The position numbers and the translations under genes were made by a program. Below the pieces are notes generated by a model. The model was not told the origin of the DNA. It searched no databases and saw only the letters and a program-made list of their open reading frames with translations. A stretch of DNA of 64,000 bases. Origin: JAIBJN01 sp963748205 (GTDB taxonomy: Bacteria; Actinomycetota; Thermoleophilia; Gaiellales; Gaiellaceae). The DNA is taken from contig CAVVIB010000022.1 in the NCBI GenBank assembly GCA_963748205.1, forward strand, positions 82,105-146,104, in the 5' to 3' direction. Of the stretch, positions 1-9,463 are shown one piece after another (the first letter of the stretch is position 1; every line of letters begins with the position of its first letter).

Positions 1-1163
1 CCGTGCCCGAGCTTGTAGGCGCCGGCGACCGCCTCCTCGATGAGAGTCGTCTTGCCGCTGCCGTTGGGGCCGACGAGCGCCACGTGGTCGCCGCGCTCGA
101 GCGCAAACGACACGTCACGCAGGAGCACGCGGCCGGGGACGGCCACCTCCTCGCCCTCGAGGACGAGCACGTCGCGGCCGCTGCGCTTCGGCTCGCCGAA
201 GTCGAATCCCAGCCCGCGGGTCCGCCGCGTGAGCAGCTCAGCCTCGGCCGACGCCTCGCTGCGCTCCTTCGTCAGGCGGCCGATCTGCGTCAGCTTGGCC
301 TGGGCCTGCTTCGCCTTGTTCTTCTTGTAGCGGAACCGCGCCACGAAGCGCTCGAGCCGCGCGATGTCGACCGCGACCCGGTCGGCGGTCTTCTGCGCGT
401 GCGCCGCGCGCTGGGCCTTCTCGAGCCGCCACACGTGCCACGGGCCGGGGAAGTACGTCGCCCGGCCCGCTTCGAGCTCGAGCGTCGCGTTCGTCACGGC
501 CTCGAGGAACCAGCGGTCGTGGGCCACGATCACGCAGGCGGCGTCGAGCGAGGCGAGCTCGCGCTCCAGCCATTCGAGGCTCGCGACGTCGAGGTGGTTC
601 GTCGGCTCGTCGAGCAGGATCAGGTCGGGGTCGCCGGCGAGCGCGCGCGCGAGCGACGCGCGCGTGATCTCGCCGCCCGAGAACGTGGCCAGGCTGCGGT
701 CGAAGTCCTCGTCCCGGAAGCCGAGCCCGCGCGCGACGGCGCCCATGTGGTCGCGCCACGCGTACCCGCCCGCGTGCTCGAGGCGCGCCTGCGCCCGCGC
801 GTAGGCGTCGAGGGTGGACTGGTCGGCGGCGCCCTCCGCCATGGCCGCCTCGAGCCGCGCGAGCTCCGACTCGGTCGCGAGCAGGTCGGCGGCGCCCGAG
901 AGCACGTACTCGCGGAGCGTCAGGTCGCGGTCGAGCGGAGGCCGCTGGTCGTGCAGCGCTACCCGCGTTCCCTTCTGGAGGATGAGCTCTCCGCCCTCGA
1001 TCGACGTCTCGCCGGTCAGCATCCGGAGCAGCGTCGTCTTGCCCGCGCCGTTGGGCCCGGCGAGCGCGAGCCGGTCCCTGCGCTCGAGCTTGAACGACAC
1101 CCCGTCGAAGAGCGGGTCGCCCGCGAATTCCTTGCGGAGGTTGGATGCGATCACCACGGCCAC
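1..1163 (-). CDS. ABC-F family ATPase (partial, C-terminus beyond window)
   Basis: Tandem-ABC protein without membrane segments, the layout of ABC-F proteins, which act on ribosomes or remain poorly assigned. The minus-strand frame is open from a GTG at 1163 to the window edge. The first domain has Walker A GPNGAGKTT at residues 36-44, a signature FSGGE and Walker B LLDEPTNHLD. The second Walker A GPNGSGKTT starts near residue 365. About 388 residues are visible, so the rest of the second domain is missing. GTG codons at 1157 and 1154 are alternative starts. It is divergent from the transketolase gene with a 57-base gap. Which ABC-F subgroup it belongs to cannot be told from this fragment. 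Confidence 0.9.
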   Translation of the reverse strand, partial: MAVVIASNLRKEFAGDPLFDGVSFKLERRDRLALAGPNGAGKTTLLRMLTGETSIEGGELILQKGTRVALHDQRPPLDRDLTLREYVLSGAADLLATESELARLEAAMAEGAADQSTLDAYARAQARLEHAGGYAWRDHMGAVARGLGFRDEDFDRSLATFSGGEITRASLARALAGDPDLILLDEPTNHLDVASLEWLERELASLDAACVIVAHDRWFLEAVTNATLELEAGRATYFPGPWHVWRLEKAQRAAHAQKTADRVAVDIARLERFVARFRYKKNKAKQAQAKLTQIGRLTKERSEASAEAELLTRRTRGLGFDFGEPKRSGRDVLVLEGEEVAVPGRVLLRDVSFALERGDHVALVGPNGSGKTTLIEEAVAGAYKLGH

Positions 1164-1220
1164 ATGCGTATGGTCGCATGGAGGTGTCAGGCTCCGGGAC
1201 CGTGGGCAGGCACAGTTAGG

Positions 1221-3074
1221 ATGGCCGGTATGAGCGACACCGAGCGCTGGAAGGAATTAGGTCAGCAGCTGAGGGTCGATTCCGTCCGCACGGCCGCGGT
1301 CACCAAGTCGGGGCACCCCACGTCCTCGATGTCGGCGGCCGACCTGATGGCGGTCCTGATCGACAAGTACCTCCGCTACGACTTCGACGACCCCGAGAAC
1401 CCGGCGAACGACCACCTGATCTTCTCGAAGGGGCACGCCTCGCCCCTCGTCTACTCGATCTACAAGGCGGCCGGCGCGATCTCGGACGAGGAGCTCCTCA
1501 CCTTCCGCAAGCTCGGGAGCAGGCTCGAGGGACACCCGACCCCGGTTCTGCCCTGGGTGGACGTGGCGACCGGCTCGCTCGGCCAGGGCCTGCCGATCGC
1601 GGTCGGCGTCGCCCTCGCCGGGAAGCGTCTCGACCGCATCCCGTACCGCGTCTGGGCGCTCTGCGGAGACAGCGAGATGGCCGAGGGCTCGATGTGGGAG
1701 GCCTTCGAGCACGCGGCGTTCTCCGAGCTCGACAACCTGATCGCGATCATCGACGTCAACCGCCTCGGCCAGCGCGGCGAGACGATGCACGGCTGGGATC
1801 TCGACTCGTACGTGCGCCGGGTGGAGGCCTTCGGCTGCCACGCGATCGCGATCGACGGTCACGATGTCGAGGCGATCGACAAGGCCTACGCGGAGGCGCT
1901 CGAGGTCGAGGGCCGCCCCACGGTGATCGTCGCCAAGACCCTCAAGGGGAAGGGCGTCAAGGCGGTCGAGAACAAGGAGGGCGCGCACGGCAAGGCCCTC
2001 GACGACCCCGAGGCCGCCATCGCGGAGCTCGGCGGCGTCCGCGACCTGAAGGTCGACGTCGCCAAGCCCGAGCGCGCCGAGCCGCACGTCTTCCCGACGG
2101 GCGAGCTCGAGCTGCCGCGCTACGACGTCGGCGAGGAGGTCGCCACCCGGAAGGCGTACGGCGACGCGCTCGCGGCGCTGGGCGCCGCGGACGGCCGCGT
2201 CGTGGCCCTCGACGGCGAGGTGTCGAACTCGACCTACTCCGAGATCTTCGCCGCCGCCCATCCCGAGCGGTTCTTCGAGATGTACATCGCCGAGCAGCAG
2301 CTCGTCGCCGCCTCGGTCGGCATGCAGGTGCGCGGCTGGAAGCCGTTCGCCTCCTCGTTCGCGGCGTTCTTCACACGCGCGTACGACTTCATCCGCATGG
2401 CGGCCGTGAGCCGGGCGACGATCGCGATCAGCGGCTCGCACGCCGGCGTCTCCATCGGCGAGGACGGGCCTTCCCAGATGGCCCTCGAGGACCTGGCGAT
2501 GATGCGCGCGGTCGGCGGCAGCACCGTGCTCTACCCGTGCGACGCGAACCAGACCGCGAAGCTCGTCGCGACCATGGCGGAGAACGAGGGCATCAGCTAC
2601 ATGCGCACGACCCGTGGAGCGACGCCGGTCATCTACGAGGCCGACGAGGACTTCCCCGTGGGCGGCAGCCGGGTCGTCCGGGCCACCGACGAGGACGACC
2701 TCACCATCGTTGCCGCGGGCATCACCCTGCACGAAGCGCTCTCGGCCGCACAGACGCTCTCGGACGAGGGAATCTCGGCTCGCGTGGTCGACTGCTACTC
2801 GTTGAAGCCGATCGACGCCGCCGGCCTCGCGGCCGCGGCCGAGGCGACCGGCGCGGTGCTCACGGTCGAGGACCACTGGCCGCAAGGCGGCCTCGGCGAG
2901 GCCGTCCTGGCGGCGCTCGCGGGCCTCGACGAGCGCCCGAAGATCAAGGTGCTCGCGGTCTCGGGAATGCCGGGCTCCGGCAAGCCCGCGGAGCTGCTGG
3001 CCGCCGCCGGCATCGACGCCGAGCACATCGCGGACGCGGCCCGGAAGCTGGTCCGCGCCGCCGCGCTACGGTAA
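1221..3074 (+). CDS. tkt: transketolase
   Basis: Moves two-carbon ketol units between sugar phosphates with thiamine diphosphate in the non-oxidative pentose phosphate pathway. The protein is 617 residues, close to the shorter transketolase type. The ThDP motif starts with GDSEMAEGSMWEAF near residue 149, preceded by FSKGHASP and GSLGQGLP. The pyrimidine-binding half carries YIAEQQLVAASVGM. The frame stays open upstream to base 3, but that part is antisense to the ABC-F gene, so I start at ATG 1221; ATG 1230 is an alternative with better spacing to the AGTTAGG upstream. First gene of a seven-gene operon. Confidence 0.96.
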   Translation: MAGMSDTERWKELGQQLRVDSVRTAAVTKSGHPTSSMSAADLMAVLIDKYLRYDFDDPENPANDHLIFSKGHASPLVYSIYKAAGAISDEELLTFRKLGSRLEGHPTPVLPWVDVATGSLGQGLPIAVGVALAGKRLDRIPYRVWALCGDSEMAEGSMWEAFEHAAFSELDNLIAIIDVNRLGQRGETMHGWDLDSYVRRVEAFGCHAIAIDGHDVEAIDKAYAEALEVEGRPTVIVAKTLKGKGVKAVENKEGAHGKALDDPEAAIAELGGVRDLKVDVAKPERAEPHVFPTGELELPRYDVGEEVATRKAYGDALAALGAADGRVVALDGEVSNSTYSEIFAAAHPERFFEMYIAEQQLVAASVGMQVRGWKPFASSFAAFFTRAYDFIRMAAVSRATIAISGSHAGVSIGEDGPSQMALEDLAMMRAVGGSTVLYPCDANQTAKLVATMAENEGISYMRTTRGATPVIYEADEDFPVGGSRVVRATDEDDLTIVAAGITLHEALSAAQTLSDEGISARVVDCYSLKPIDAAGLAAAAEATGAVLTVEDHWPQGGLGEAVLAALAGLDERPKIKVLAVSGMPGSGKPAELLAAAGIDAEHIADAARKLVRAAALR

Positions 3075-3112
3075 GGGTGGAAATCCCGCCGACCGGGAAG
3101 GACGGCACCACG

Positions 3113-4219
3113 ATGACACAGTCCCGATTGCATCAGCTTTCGGCGCTCGGGCAGAGCGTCTGGATCGACACGCTGTCGCGCGACATGCTCCGTACCGGCC
3201 AGCTCGCGCGGCTCATGGAGGAGGACGCCGTCGTCGGCGTCACCTCGAACCCGACCATCTTCCAGAAGGCGCTCGCCGAGGGCGACGCCTACGACGAGCA
3301 GCTGCGCCAGGAGCTCCAGGAGGAACGCGACCCGAAGGAGCTCTTCATCCGCCTCGCGGCGAAGGACATCACCGAGGCGTGCGACCTCCTGCGGCCGGTC
3401 TGGGACGGCGGCGGAGGCAAGGACGGCTACGTCTCGATGGAGGTCGACCCCACGCTGGCCTTGGACACCGACGGGACGATCGCCGAGGCGCAGCGCTACC
3501 ACGACCTGATCGACCGGCCCAACCTCTTCGTCAAGATCCCGGCGACCGAGCCGGGCCTTCCTGCGATCGAGGAGATGATCGCCCGCGGCCGCCCGATCAA
3601 CGTCACGCTCATCTTCTCGCTCGAGCGCTACGCGGAGGTGGCCGAGGCCTACATCCGCGGGCTCGAGCGCCTCGTGGAGTCCGGCGGCGACCCGACGAAG
3701 GTCGCCTCCGTGGCGAGCTTCTTCGTCTCCCGCGTGGACACCGAGGCCGACCGCCGGCTCGAGGAGACCGGCGGCCCCGACGAGCTGAAGGGGAAGCTGG
3801 CGATCGCCAACGCGAAGCTCGCCTACCAGCGCTACGAGGAGATCTTCTCCGGCGACCGCTGGCAGGCCCTCGCCGACGCGGGCGCGACCACGCAGCGGCC
3901 GCTCTGGGCCTCCACGTCGACCAAGAACCCCGACTACCGCGACGTCATGTACGTCGAGGAGCTGATCGGCCCGGAGACCGTGAACACGATGCCGCTCGAG
4001 ACCGTCGCTGCCTTCCAGGACCACGGCGAGGTCGCGCTCACGCTCGAGCAGGGGATCGACGAGGCGAAGCGGGTCTTCGAAGAGCTGAAGGCCGCCGGCA
4101 TCGACGTCGACGACGTGACCGCCACTCTCGAGCGCGAGGGCGTCGAGAAGTTCTCCGACTCCTTCGAGGAGCTCCTCGCGGGCATCCGCGCCAAGTCCGG
4201 CGAGCTGATCCCGGCCTAG
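3113..4219 (+). CDS. tal: transaldolase
   Basis: Transfers a dihydroxyacetone unit between sedoheptulose-7-phosphate and glyceraldehyde-3-phosphate. The 368-residue length fits the longer actinobacterial and cyanobacterial transaldolase type. Visible motifs are SNPTIFQKA near the N-terminus, the Schiff-base segment LFVKIPATEPG with its lysine, INVTLIFSLERY, and the C-terminal segment RPLWASTSTKNP. It starts 38 bases after tkt and ends two bases before pgi, so it is translated as part of the same message. Confidence 0.95.
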   Translation: MTQSRLHQLSALGQSVWIDTLSRDMLRTGQLARLMEEDAVVGVTSNPTIFQKALAEGDAYDEQLRQELQEERDPKELFIRLAAKDITEACDLLRPVWDGGGGKDGYVSMEVDPTLALDTDGTIAEAQRYHDLIDRPNLFVKIPATEPGLPAIEEMIARGRPINVTLIFSLERYAEVAEAYIRGLERLVESGGDPTKVASVASFFVSRVDTEADRRLEETGGPDELKGKLAIANAKLAYQRYEEIFSGDRWQALADAGATTQRPLWASTSTKNPDYRDVMYVEELIGPETVNTMPLETVAAFQDHGEVALTLEQGIDEAKRVFEELKAAGIDVDDVTATLEREGVEKFSDSFEELLAGIRAKSGELIPA

Positions 4220-4221
4220 TC

Positions 4222-5587
4222 ATGCCGCCCGTCGAGGCCGCCGAGCTCGTCGAGCGGATCTGGGCGCGCGACGCGTCGGTCTGGACCGGAGGCGACGAGG
4301 CCCGCTGGCTGGGCTGGCTCGACGAGCCGTCGCGCTTCCCGCGCGACCAGATGCAGGAGGAGCTGGCGAGGCTGCGCGAGCTCGACGTCTCGAGCTGCGT
4401 GCTGCTCGGGATGGGCGGCTCCAGCCTGGCGCCCGAGGTCATGCGGCGCACGGTGGGCACCGACTCGTTCCACGTCCTCGACAGCACGCACCCGGCGGCC
4501 GTGCGCGCGCTCGAGGAGCGCATCGACCCCGACGACACGCTGTTCGTCGTCTCCTCGAAGTCCGGGACGACGCTCGAGACGCGGTGCCACCTGGACTACT
4601 TCTGGCGCAAGGGACGCTCCTTCGCGGCCGTCACGGACCCGGGCTCCGAGCTCGAGGCGCTCGGGCGCGAGCGCAGCTTCGCCGCGGTCGTCTGGGGCGA
4701 GCCGACGATCGGCGGGCGCTACTCGGCGCTCTCGCCCTTCGGGCTCGTCCCCGGCGCGCTCATGGGCCTCGACCTGGAGCAGCTCATGGCAGGGCGCTGT
4801 CGAGATGCAGGAGGCGTGCCGCACCGAGCGGAACCCGGGCCTCGAGCTCGGTCTCGCGCTCGGGCACGCGTGGCTCGAGGGGCGCGACAAGGTGGTCGTG
4901 CCGGAGGCGAACGGCTTCGGGCTCTGGCTGGAGCAGCTGCTCGCCGAGTCGACGGGCAAGGAGGGCAAGGGCCTCGTCCCGGCGCCGGGCGAGTCGCCCG
5001 AGGGCGCCGACCGCCAGCCGCGCGACGTGCGAATCGACGGCGTCCGCGACCTGGGCGCAGAGCTCTACCGCTGGGAGTTCGCGACCGCGGTCGCAGGGAC
5101 GATCCTGCAGATCAACCCGTTCGACCAGCCGAACGTGCAGGAGGCCAAGGACCGCACGCTCGAGGTCCTTTCCGGCCACGGCCGGGGGTCTGACCCCGGG
5201 ACGCGTCCGGAGGGGACGGGAGCGCTCGAGGAGCTGCTTTCGGAGGCGCGGCCGGGCGACTACATCGCCGTCCTGGCGTTCATCGACCCGGCGCGCGAGG
5301 CCGAGCTGAAGCCGCTCCTCGAGCGCGCCCGGGCGACCGGGTGCGTCGTCACCTCCGGCCTCGGGCCGCGCTACCTGCACTCCACCGGCCAGCTGCACAA
5401 GGGCGGGCCGCCGACGGGGCGCTTCGTCCAGGTCGTGGACGAGCCCGCGGAGGAGCTGTCGATCCCCGACCGGCCTTTCGGGTTCCGCACGCTCATCGCC
5501 GCCCAGGCCGACGGGGACCTGGCCGCGCTGGCGGAGCGCGGACGGCCTATCGTTCGCCTGACACTCGACGACGTGGAGGCCCTATGA
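4222..5587 (+). CDS. pgi: glucose-6-phosphate isomerase (one frameshift)
   Basis: Interconverts glucose-6-phosphate and fructose-6-phosphate, linking glycolysis to the surrounding pentose phosphate genes. The first part carries LLGMGGSSLAPEV and the sugar-isomerase motif VVSSKSGTT. The second part carries HAWLEGRDKVV and ILQINPFDQPNVQEAK. The frame changes at the GGG run 4792-4794; removing one G restores a continuous protein, so a sequencing error is likely. A palindromic repeat (5165-5204) lies in frame and adds about 13 residues to a variable stretch after QEAKDRTLEVL. The stop TGA overlaps the gnd start in ATGA (5584-5587). It resembles the isomerase half of known tal-pgi fusions, although here tal is a separate gene. 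Confidence 0.9.
5165..5204 (+). repeat. palindromic repeat copy inside pgi
   Basis: Centred on GGGGTC-T-GACCCC. About 35 of 40 bases match the reverse complement of 35622-35662, including the flank CCGGCCACGGCC. It is read in frame by pgi and contributes the residues SGHGRGSDPGTRP. Confidence 0.7.
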
Positions 5588-6474
5588 AGCTCGGAATGGT
5601 CGGCCTAGGCCGCATGGGGGGCAACATGGTCGAGCGCCTGCGCCAGGGCGGGCACGAGCTCGAGACGTACGCGCTCGATGCGCCCGAGCGGACGGCAGAC
5701 TCCCTCGACGACCTCGTCTCCAGGCTCGGTACTCCCCGGGTCGTCTGGCTGATGATCCCGGCCGGGGAGCCGACCGAGACGTCGTTCCAGACGCTTCTCA
5801 CCCTGCTCGAAGAGGGCGACGTCGTCGTCGACGGCGGCAACTCGAACTTCCGCGACTCCATGCGCCGCGCCAAGGAGGCGAAGGCCAAGGGGGTCAGCTT
5901 CGTGGACGCCGGGGTCTCGGGCGGGATCTGGGGCCTGGCGGAGGGCTACTGCATCATGGCCGGCGGCGACGAGGCGGCGTTCCGGACGGTCGAGCCGGCG
6001 CTGGCCACGCTCGCGCCGGAGAGCGGCTACGCGCACGTCGGGCCTCCGGGCGCCGGCCACTTCGTGAAGATGGTCCACAACGGGATCGAGTACGGCCTCA
6101 TGCAGGCGTACGCCGAGGGCTTCGACCTCCTCCAGGGCATTCCCGACTTCGAGCTCGACCTCCAGCAGGTCGCGGCACTCTGGCAGCAGGGGTCCGTCGT
6201 GCGCAGCTGGCTGCTCGAGCTCCTCGACCGCGCGCTCCAGGAGGATCCGCAGCTCGAGGGCATCCGCGGGTACGTCCAGGACTCCGGCGAGGGGCGGTGG
6301 ACGATCAACGAGGCGGTGGATGCAGCGGTGCCCGTCCCCGTGCTCGCACTTTCCCTCTTCGCGCGCTTCTCGTCTCGTGAGGACGAGTCCTTCTCGGCCA
6401 AGGTGAACGCGGCCCTCCGTCACCAGTTCGGCGGGCACGCGGTCGAGGCCGCGAAGGCGAAGGCGGCCGAGTGA
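5584..6474 (+). CDS. gnd: 6-phosphogluconate dehydrogenase, decarboxylating (short type)
   Basis: Oxidises 6-phosphogluconate to ribulose-5-phosphate. The 296-residue protein is the short (about 300 aa) class rather than the 470-residue class. The Rossmann start GMVGLGRMGGNM, the strand VVDGGNSNF, the loop DAGVSGGIWG and the catalytic segment GHFVKMVHNGIEYG are all present. It overlaps pgi by four bases and zwf by four bases (GTGA at 6471), which points to coupled translation in the operon. Confidence 0.95.
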   Translation: MKLGMVGLGRMGGNMVERLRQGGHELETYALDAPERTADSLDDLVSRLGTPRVVWLMIPAGEPTETSFQTLLTLLEEGDVVVDGGNSNFRDSMRRAKEAKAKGVSFVDAGVSGGIWGLAEGYCIMAGGDEAAFRTVEPALATLAPESGYAHVGPPGAGHFVKMVHNGIEYGLMQAYAEGFDLLQGIPDFELDLQQVAALWQQGSVVRSWLLELLDRALQEDPQLEGIRGYVQDSGEGRWTINEAVDAAVPVPVLALSLFARFSSREDESFSAKVNAALRHQFGGHAVEAAKAKAAE

Positions 6475-7979
6475 CCGAGGTCGCCGAGAACCCGCTCCTC
6501 GAAGGCCTCCGCATGCGGCGGCCGCCGGAGCCGTGCGCCATGACGATCTTCGGCGCCACCGGCGATCTCACGCAGCGCAAGATCATGCCCGCCCTCTACG
6601 CGCTCGCTTTCCGCCACCTGCTGCCCGAGAGCTTCGGCGTCGTGGGCGTCTCCAGGACCGAGATGACGGACGAGGAGTTCCGGGAGCGCATGCGCCAGGC
6701 CGTGATCGAGCACGCCCGCGACGAGTTCAGCACCGAGATCTGGGAGACGCTCGCCGGCGGGATGCACTACGTCTCGGCGAACTTCGGGTTCGAGGGAGGC
6801 GAGGAGGAGCTCGTGGCCGCGCTCCACGACCTCGACGAGACGCGCGGCTGCGCGGGCAACCGCATCTTCTACCTGGCCGTCCCGCCCGAGGCCTTCGACG
6901 ACATCGTCACGGCGATGGGCCGCAACCGCCCTGCCACGGGCTGGACGCGCCTCGTCGTCGAGAAGCCCTTCGGGTACGACCTGACGAGCGCCCAGGAGCT
7001 GAACGAGCTTCTACGCACCTACTACGACGAGAACGAGATCTTCCGCATCGACCACTACCTGGGCAAGGAGACCGTCCAGAACATGCTGGTCCTGCGGTTT
7101 GCGAACGGCATCTTCGAGCCGATCTGGAACCGCCAGTTCATCGACCACGTGCAGATCACCGTGGGCGAGTCGCTTGGCATCGAGGGGCGCGCGGGGTTCT
7201 ACGAGAAGGCCGGTGCAATCCGGGACGTGGTGCAGAACCACATGCTCCAGCTCGTCGCGCTCACCGCGATGGAGCCGCCCATCGACTTCGCCGCCGAGTC
7301 GGTCCGCAACGAGAAGGTCAAGGTCCTCAAGGCGCTGCACACCCCCGGCCCGAAGCACGTCGTGCGCGGCCAGTACGGCAGCGGCTACATCGAGGGCGAG
7401 GAGGTGCCCGGGTACCGCGAGGAGGCCAACGTCGCGGCGGACTCGCTGACCGAGACCTACGTCGCCGCCAAGCTCTACGTGGACAACTGGCGCTGGGCCG
7501 ATACGCCGTTCTACATCCGTACGGGCAAGCGCCTGCCGAAGCGCGAGACGACGATCGCGATCCAGTTCAAGCGCGCTCCGCACCCGCCCTTCGAGGCCGA
7601 CCTCGAGTCGCCGTTGCGCCCGAACGTCCTCCTGATCCACATCCAGCCCGACGAGGGCATCTCGCTCGCCATCGGCGCCAAGGTGCCTGGGCAGGGGCTG
7701 TCGATCCGCACCGTCCACATGGACTTCGTCTACGGCGGTGCGTTCCGCATAGGGCTGCCGGAGGCGTACGAGCGCCTGATCCTCGACTGCCTGCTCGGCG
7801 ACGCAACGCTCTTCACGCGCGCGGACGAGGTCGAGGAGCAGTGGGCGATCGTCGACGCCATGGTCGCGCCGTGGCGCCGCGACCGACCGCACTTCCCGAA
7901 CTACGCGGCGGGCACGTGGGGGCCGGCCGCGGCCGACGAGCTCCTGCACCGCGACGGCCGCTCCTGGCGGAGGCACTGA
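6471..7979 (+). CDS. zwf: glucose-6-phosphate 1-dehydrogenase
   Basis: First oxidative step of the pentose phosphate pathway. It is a full-length enzyme of 502 residues. The nucleotide-binding start is TIFGATGDLTQRK, EKPFG follows, and the substrate motif RIDHYLGKE lies at residues 192-200. YIRTGKRLP sits in the C-terminal half. The GTG start overlaps the gnd stop. The next gene, opcA, encodes its known assembly or activator partner. Confidence 0.97.
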   Translation: MTEVAENPLLEGLRMRRPPEPCAMTIFGATGDLTQRKIMPALYALAFRHLLPESFGVVGVSRTEMTDEEFRERMRQAVIEHARDEFSTEIWETLAGGMHYVSANFGFEGGEEELVAALHDLDETRGCAGNRIFYLAVPPEAFDDIVTAMGRNRPATGWTRLVVEKPFGYDLTSAQELNELLRTYYDENEIFRIDHYLGKETVQNMLVLRFANGIFEPIWNRQFIDHVQITVGESLGIEGRAGFYEKAGAIRDVVQNHMLQLVALTAMEPPIDFAAESVRNEKVKVLKALHTPGPKHVVRGQYGSGYIEGEEVPGYREEANVAADSLTETYVAAKLYVDNWRWADTPFYIRTGKRLPKRETTIAIQFKRAPHPPFEADLESPLRPNVLLIHIQPDEGISLAIGAKVPGQGLSIRTVHMDFVYGGAFRIGLPEAYERLILDCLLGDATLFTRADEVEEQWAIVDAMVAPWRRDRPHFPNYAAGTWGPAAADELLHRDGRSWRRH

Positions 7980-7981
7980 CC

Positions 7982-8854
7982 GTGGCCGTTGCGTTGAGCA
8001 GCATCCGCGAGATCGAGCACGAGCTCGGCCAGCTCCGCGACGCCTCGACGGCCCCCGGCGCCGCTCCGCTCCTGCGCACGAGCGTGATGACGCACATCGC
8101 CTGGGTGCCCGAGCGCTGGGCCGAGCAGGCCCGCGAGACGCTCCTCGGCCTGGCCGAGCGCCATCCCTCGAGGACGATCCTCCTCTTCCCGTGCCCGGAC
8201 GAGGACGACGACGTGCTCGAGGGCGAGGTCGACTTCCGGTGCTTCGTCCGCGGCGGCCACGAGAAGGAGATCTGCTCCGAGGTCATCTCGATCCGCCTGT
8301 GCGGGAGCCGCTCCGCCGCCCCCGCCAGCGTCGTCGTGCCGCTCCTCGTCCCGGACCTGCCCGTCTTCCTGCGCTGGCGCGGGCCGCTGCCGTTCGGTGC
8401 GCAGGAGCTCGAGCAGATGGTCGACGTCGTCGACCGCCTCGTCGTCGACTCGCGCGAATGGGCGGACGTGCGCGGCGACCTCGCACGGCTGCCGGACTTG
8501 TTCCACCGCCTGGCCGTGTCCGACATCGCCTGGGGGCGGACGCTTCCGTGGCGGGCAGGGGTCGCCGACCTCTGGCCGGACGTGCGCGACGCGGCCGTCC
8601 TGCGCGTGGCCGGCCCCGAACCCGAGGCGTTCCTCCTTCAGGGCTGGCTCTCCGGCCGGCTCGGCCACGAGGTGCGGCTCGAGCACGAGCCCGCGGGGGA
8701 GGTCGAGCTCGTCGAGGTGGACGGGCGCGAGGCCCGGATCGGACGCGTGGAGCCGCAGACGTCGAGCGACCTGCTGTCCGAGGAGCTCGAGGTGTTCGGA
8801 CACGACCGGATCTACGAGGAGGCCGTACGCAGCTTCTCGTCGGATCCGACCTAG
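7982..8854 (+). CDS. opcA: glucose-6-phosphate dehydrogenase assembly protein OpcA
   Basis: OpcA is required for active glucose-6-phosphate dehydrogenase in cyanobacteria and actinobacteria. The protein has 290 residues with a GTG start two bases after zwf. It carries family-like segments such as SRTILLFPCP, CSEVISI, VVPLLVPDLPVFLRWRG and DIAWGRTLPWR. No enzymatic motif is visible, as expected for this family. The last ten or so residues overlap the probable start of pgl, where a lost base is suspected, so the exact C-terminus is uncertain. Confidence 0.9.
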   Translation: MAVALSSIREIEHELGQLRDASTAPGAAPLLRTSVMTHIAWVPERWAEQARETLLGLAERHPSRTILLFPCPDEDDDVLEGEVDFRCFVRGGHEKEICSEVISIRLCGSRSAAPASVVVPLLVPDLPVFLRWRGPLPFGAQELEQMVDVVDRLVVDSREWADVRGDLARLPDLFHRLAVSDIAWGRTLPWRAGVADLWPDVRDAAVLRVAGPEPEAFLLQGWLSGRLGHEVRLEHEPAGEVELVEVDGREARIGRVEPQTSSDLLSEELEVFGHDRIYEEAVRSFSSDPT

Positions 8855-9450
8855 CCGAGCTCGCCGCCGGCTGGATCGCGGAGCGGTCGCGTGAGCACAG
8901 CCCGTTCCGCATCGCCCTGACGGGCGGGTCGACTCCGCGCGCCGTCTACGAGCGGCTCGCCGGGATGGAGCTCGACTGGCCGTCATGGCACGTCTGGTGG
9001 AGCGACGAGCGCCTGGTGCCGCCCGACCATCCGGACTCGAACGAACGGATGGCACGGGAGGCCCTTCTCTCCCGCGTGCCGGTCCCGGAGGACCAGATCC
9101 ACCCGCTCCGGTCGCTGGACGTGCCGCTCCCGGACGAGTTCGACCTGGTGCTCCTCGGCGTCGGCCACGACGGCCACACGGCCTCGCTCTACCCCGGGCA
9201 CGACCAGGAGCTCGCCGACCCCGGCCCGCTCGTCCACGTCCCGGTGCCGGGCCTCGAGCCTCCGCACCCGCGGATCACGTTCGCGCTCCCGTACATCAAC
9301 GCCCAGCCGCTGGTCGCGCTCATCGTCGGCGGCGAGGACAAGCACGAGATCGTGGGCCGCATCCTCGCCGGTGACGAGTCGCTCCCGGCCGCCCGCGTGC
9401 GCGCCCGGGAGACGGACCTCCTCACGGACGAGGCAGCCGCGCCGAAGTAA
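8824..9450 (+). CDS. pgl: 6-phosphogluconolactonase (start unresolved)
   Basis: Hydrolyses 6-phosphogluconolactone, completing the oxidative branch between zwf and gnd. The family motifs RIALTGGSTPRAVYE, WHVWWSDERLVPPDHPDSN and LLGVGHDGHTASLYPG are clear. No ATG, GTG or TTG lies in this frame near the expected beginning. Reading the opcA frame from about 8826 gives SFSSDPT, which would join well to LAELAAGWIAERS if one C were missing at 8850-8851. So the true start probably lies in the opcA end and a base has been lost. Confidence 0.88.
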   Translation, partial: RTQLLVGSDLAELAAGWIAERSREHSPFRIALTGGSTPRAVYERLAGMELDWPSWHVWWSDERLVPPDHPDSNERMAREALLSRVPVPEDQIHPLRSLDVPLPDEFDLVLLGVGHDGHTASLYPGHDQELADPGPLVHVPVPGLEPPHPRITFALPYINAQPLVALIVGGEDKHEIVGRILAGDESLPAARVRARETDLLTDEAAAPK

Positions 9451-9463
9451 CACTTTGTTACTT
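9445..9463. terminator. bidirectional hairpin between pgl and amidase
   Basis: Perfect 8-bp inverted repeat AAGTAACA / TGTTACTT with loop CTT. It is AT-rich in GC-rich surroundings. The stop codons of the convergent genes pgl (TAA ending 9450) and amidase (TAA, 9460-9458) lie inside the stem, so it can end transcripts from both sides. Confidence 0.6.

Noticed and set aside
3..1220. Open frame running into transketolase from base 3
   Set aside because: It is antisense to the ABC-F gene, has low-complexity Arg/Leu/Glu composition, and lacks any transketolase-like extension; the true start is at 1221 or 1230.
1257..3026. Long minus-strand open frame of 589 codons
   Set aside because: Exact antisense of transketolase in a high-GC frame; composition is repetitive Arg/Gly/Val/Asp with no motif.
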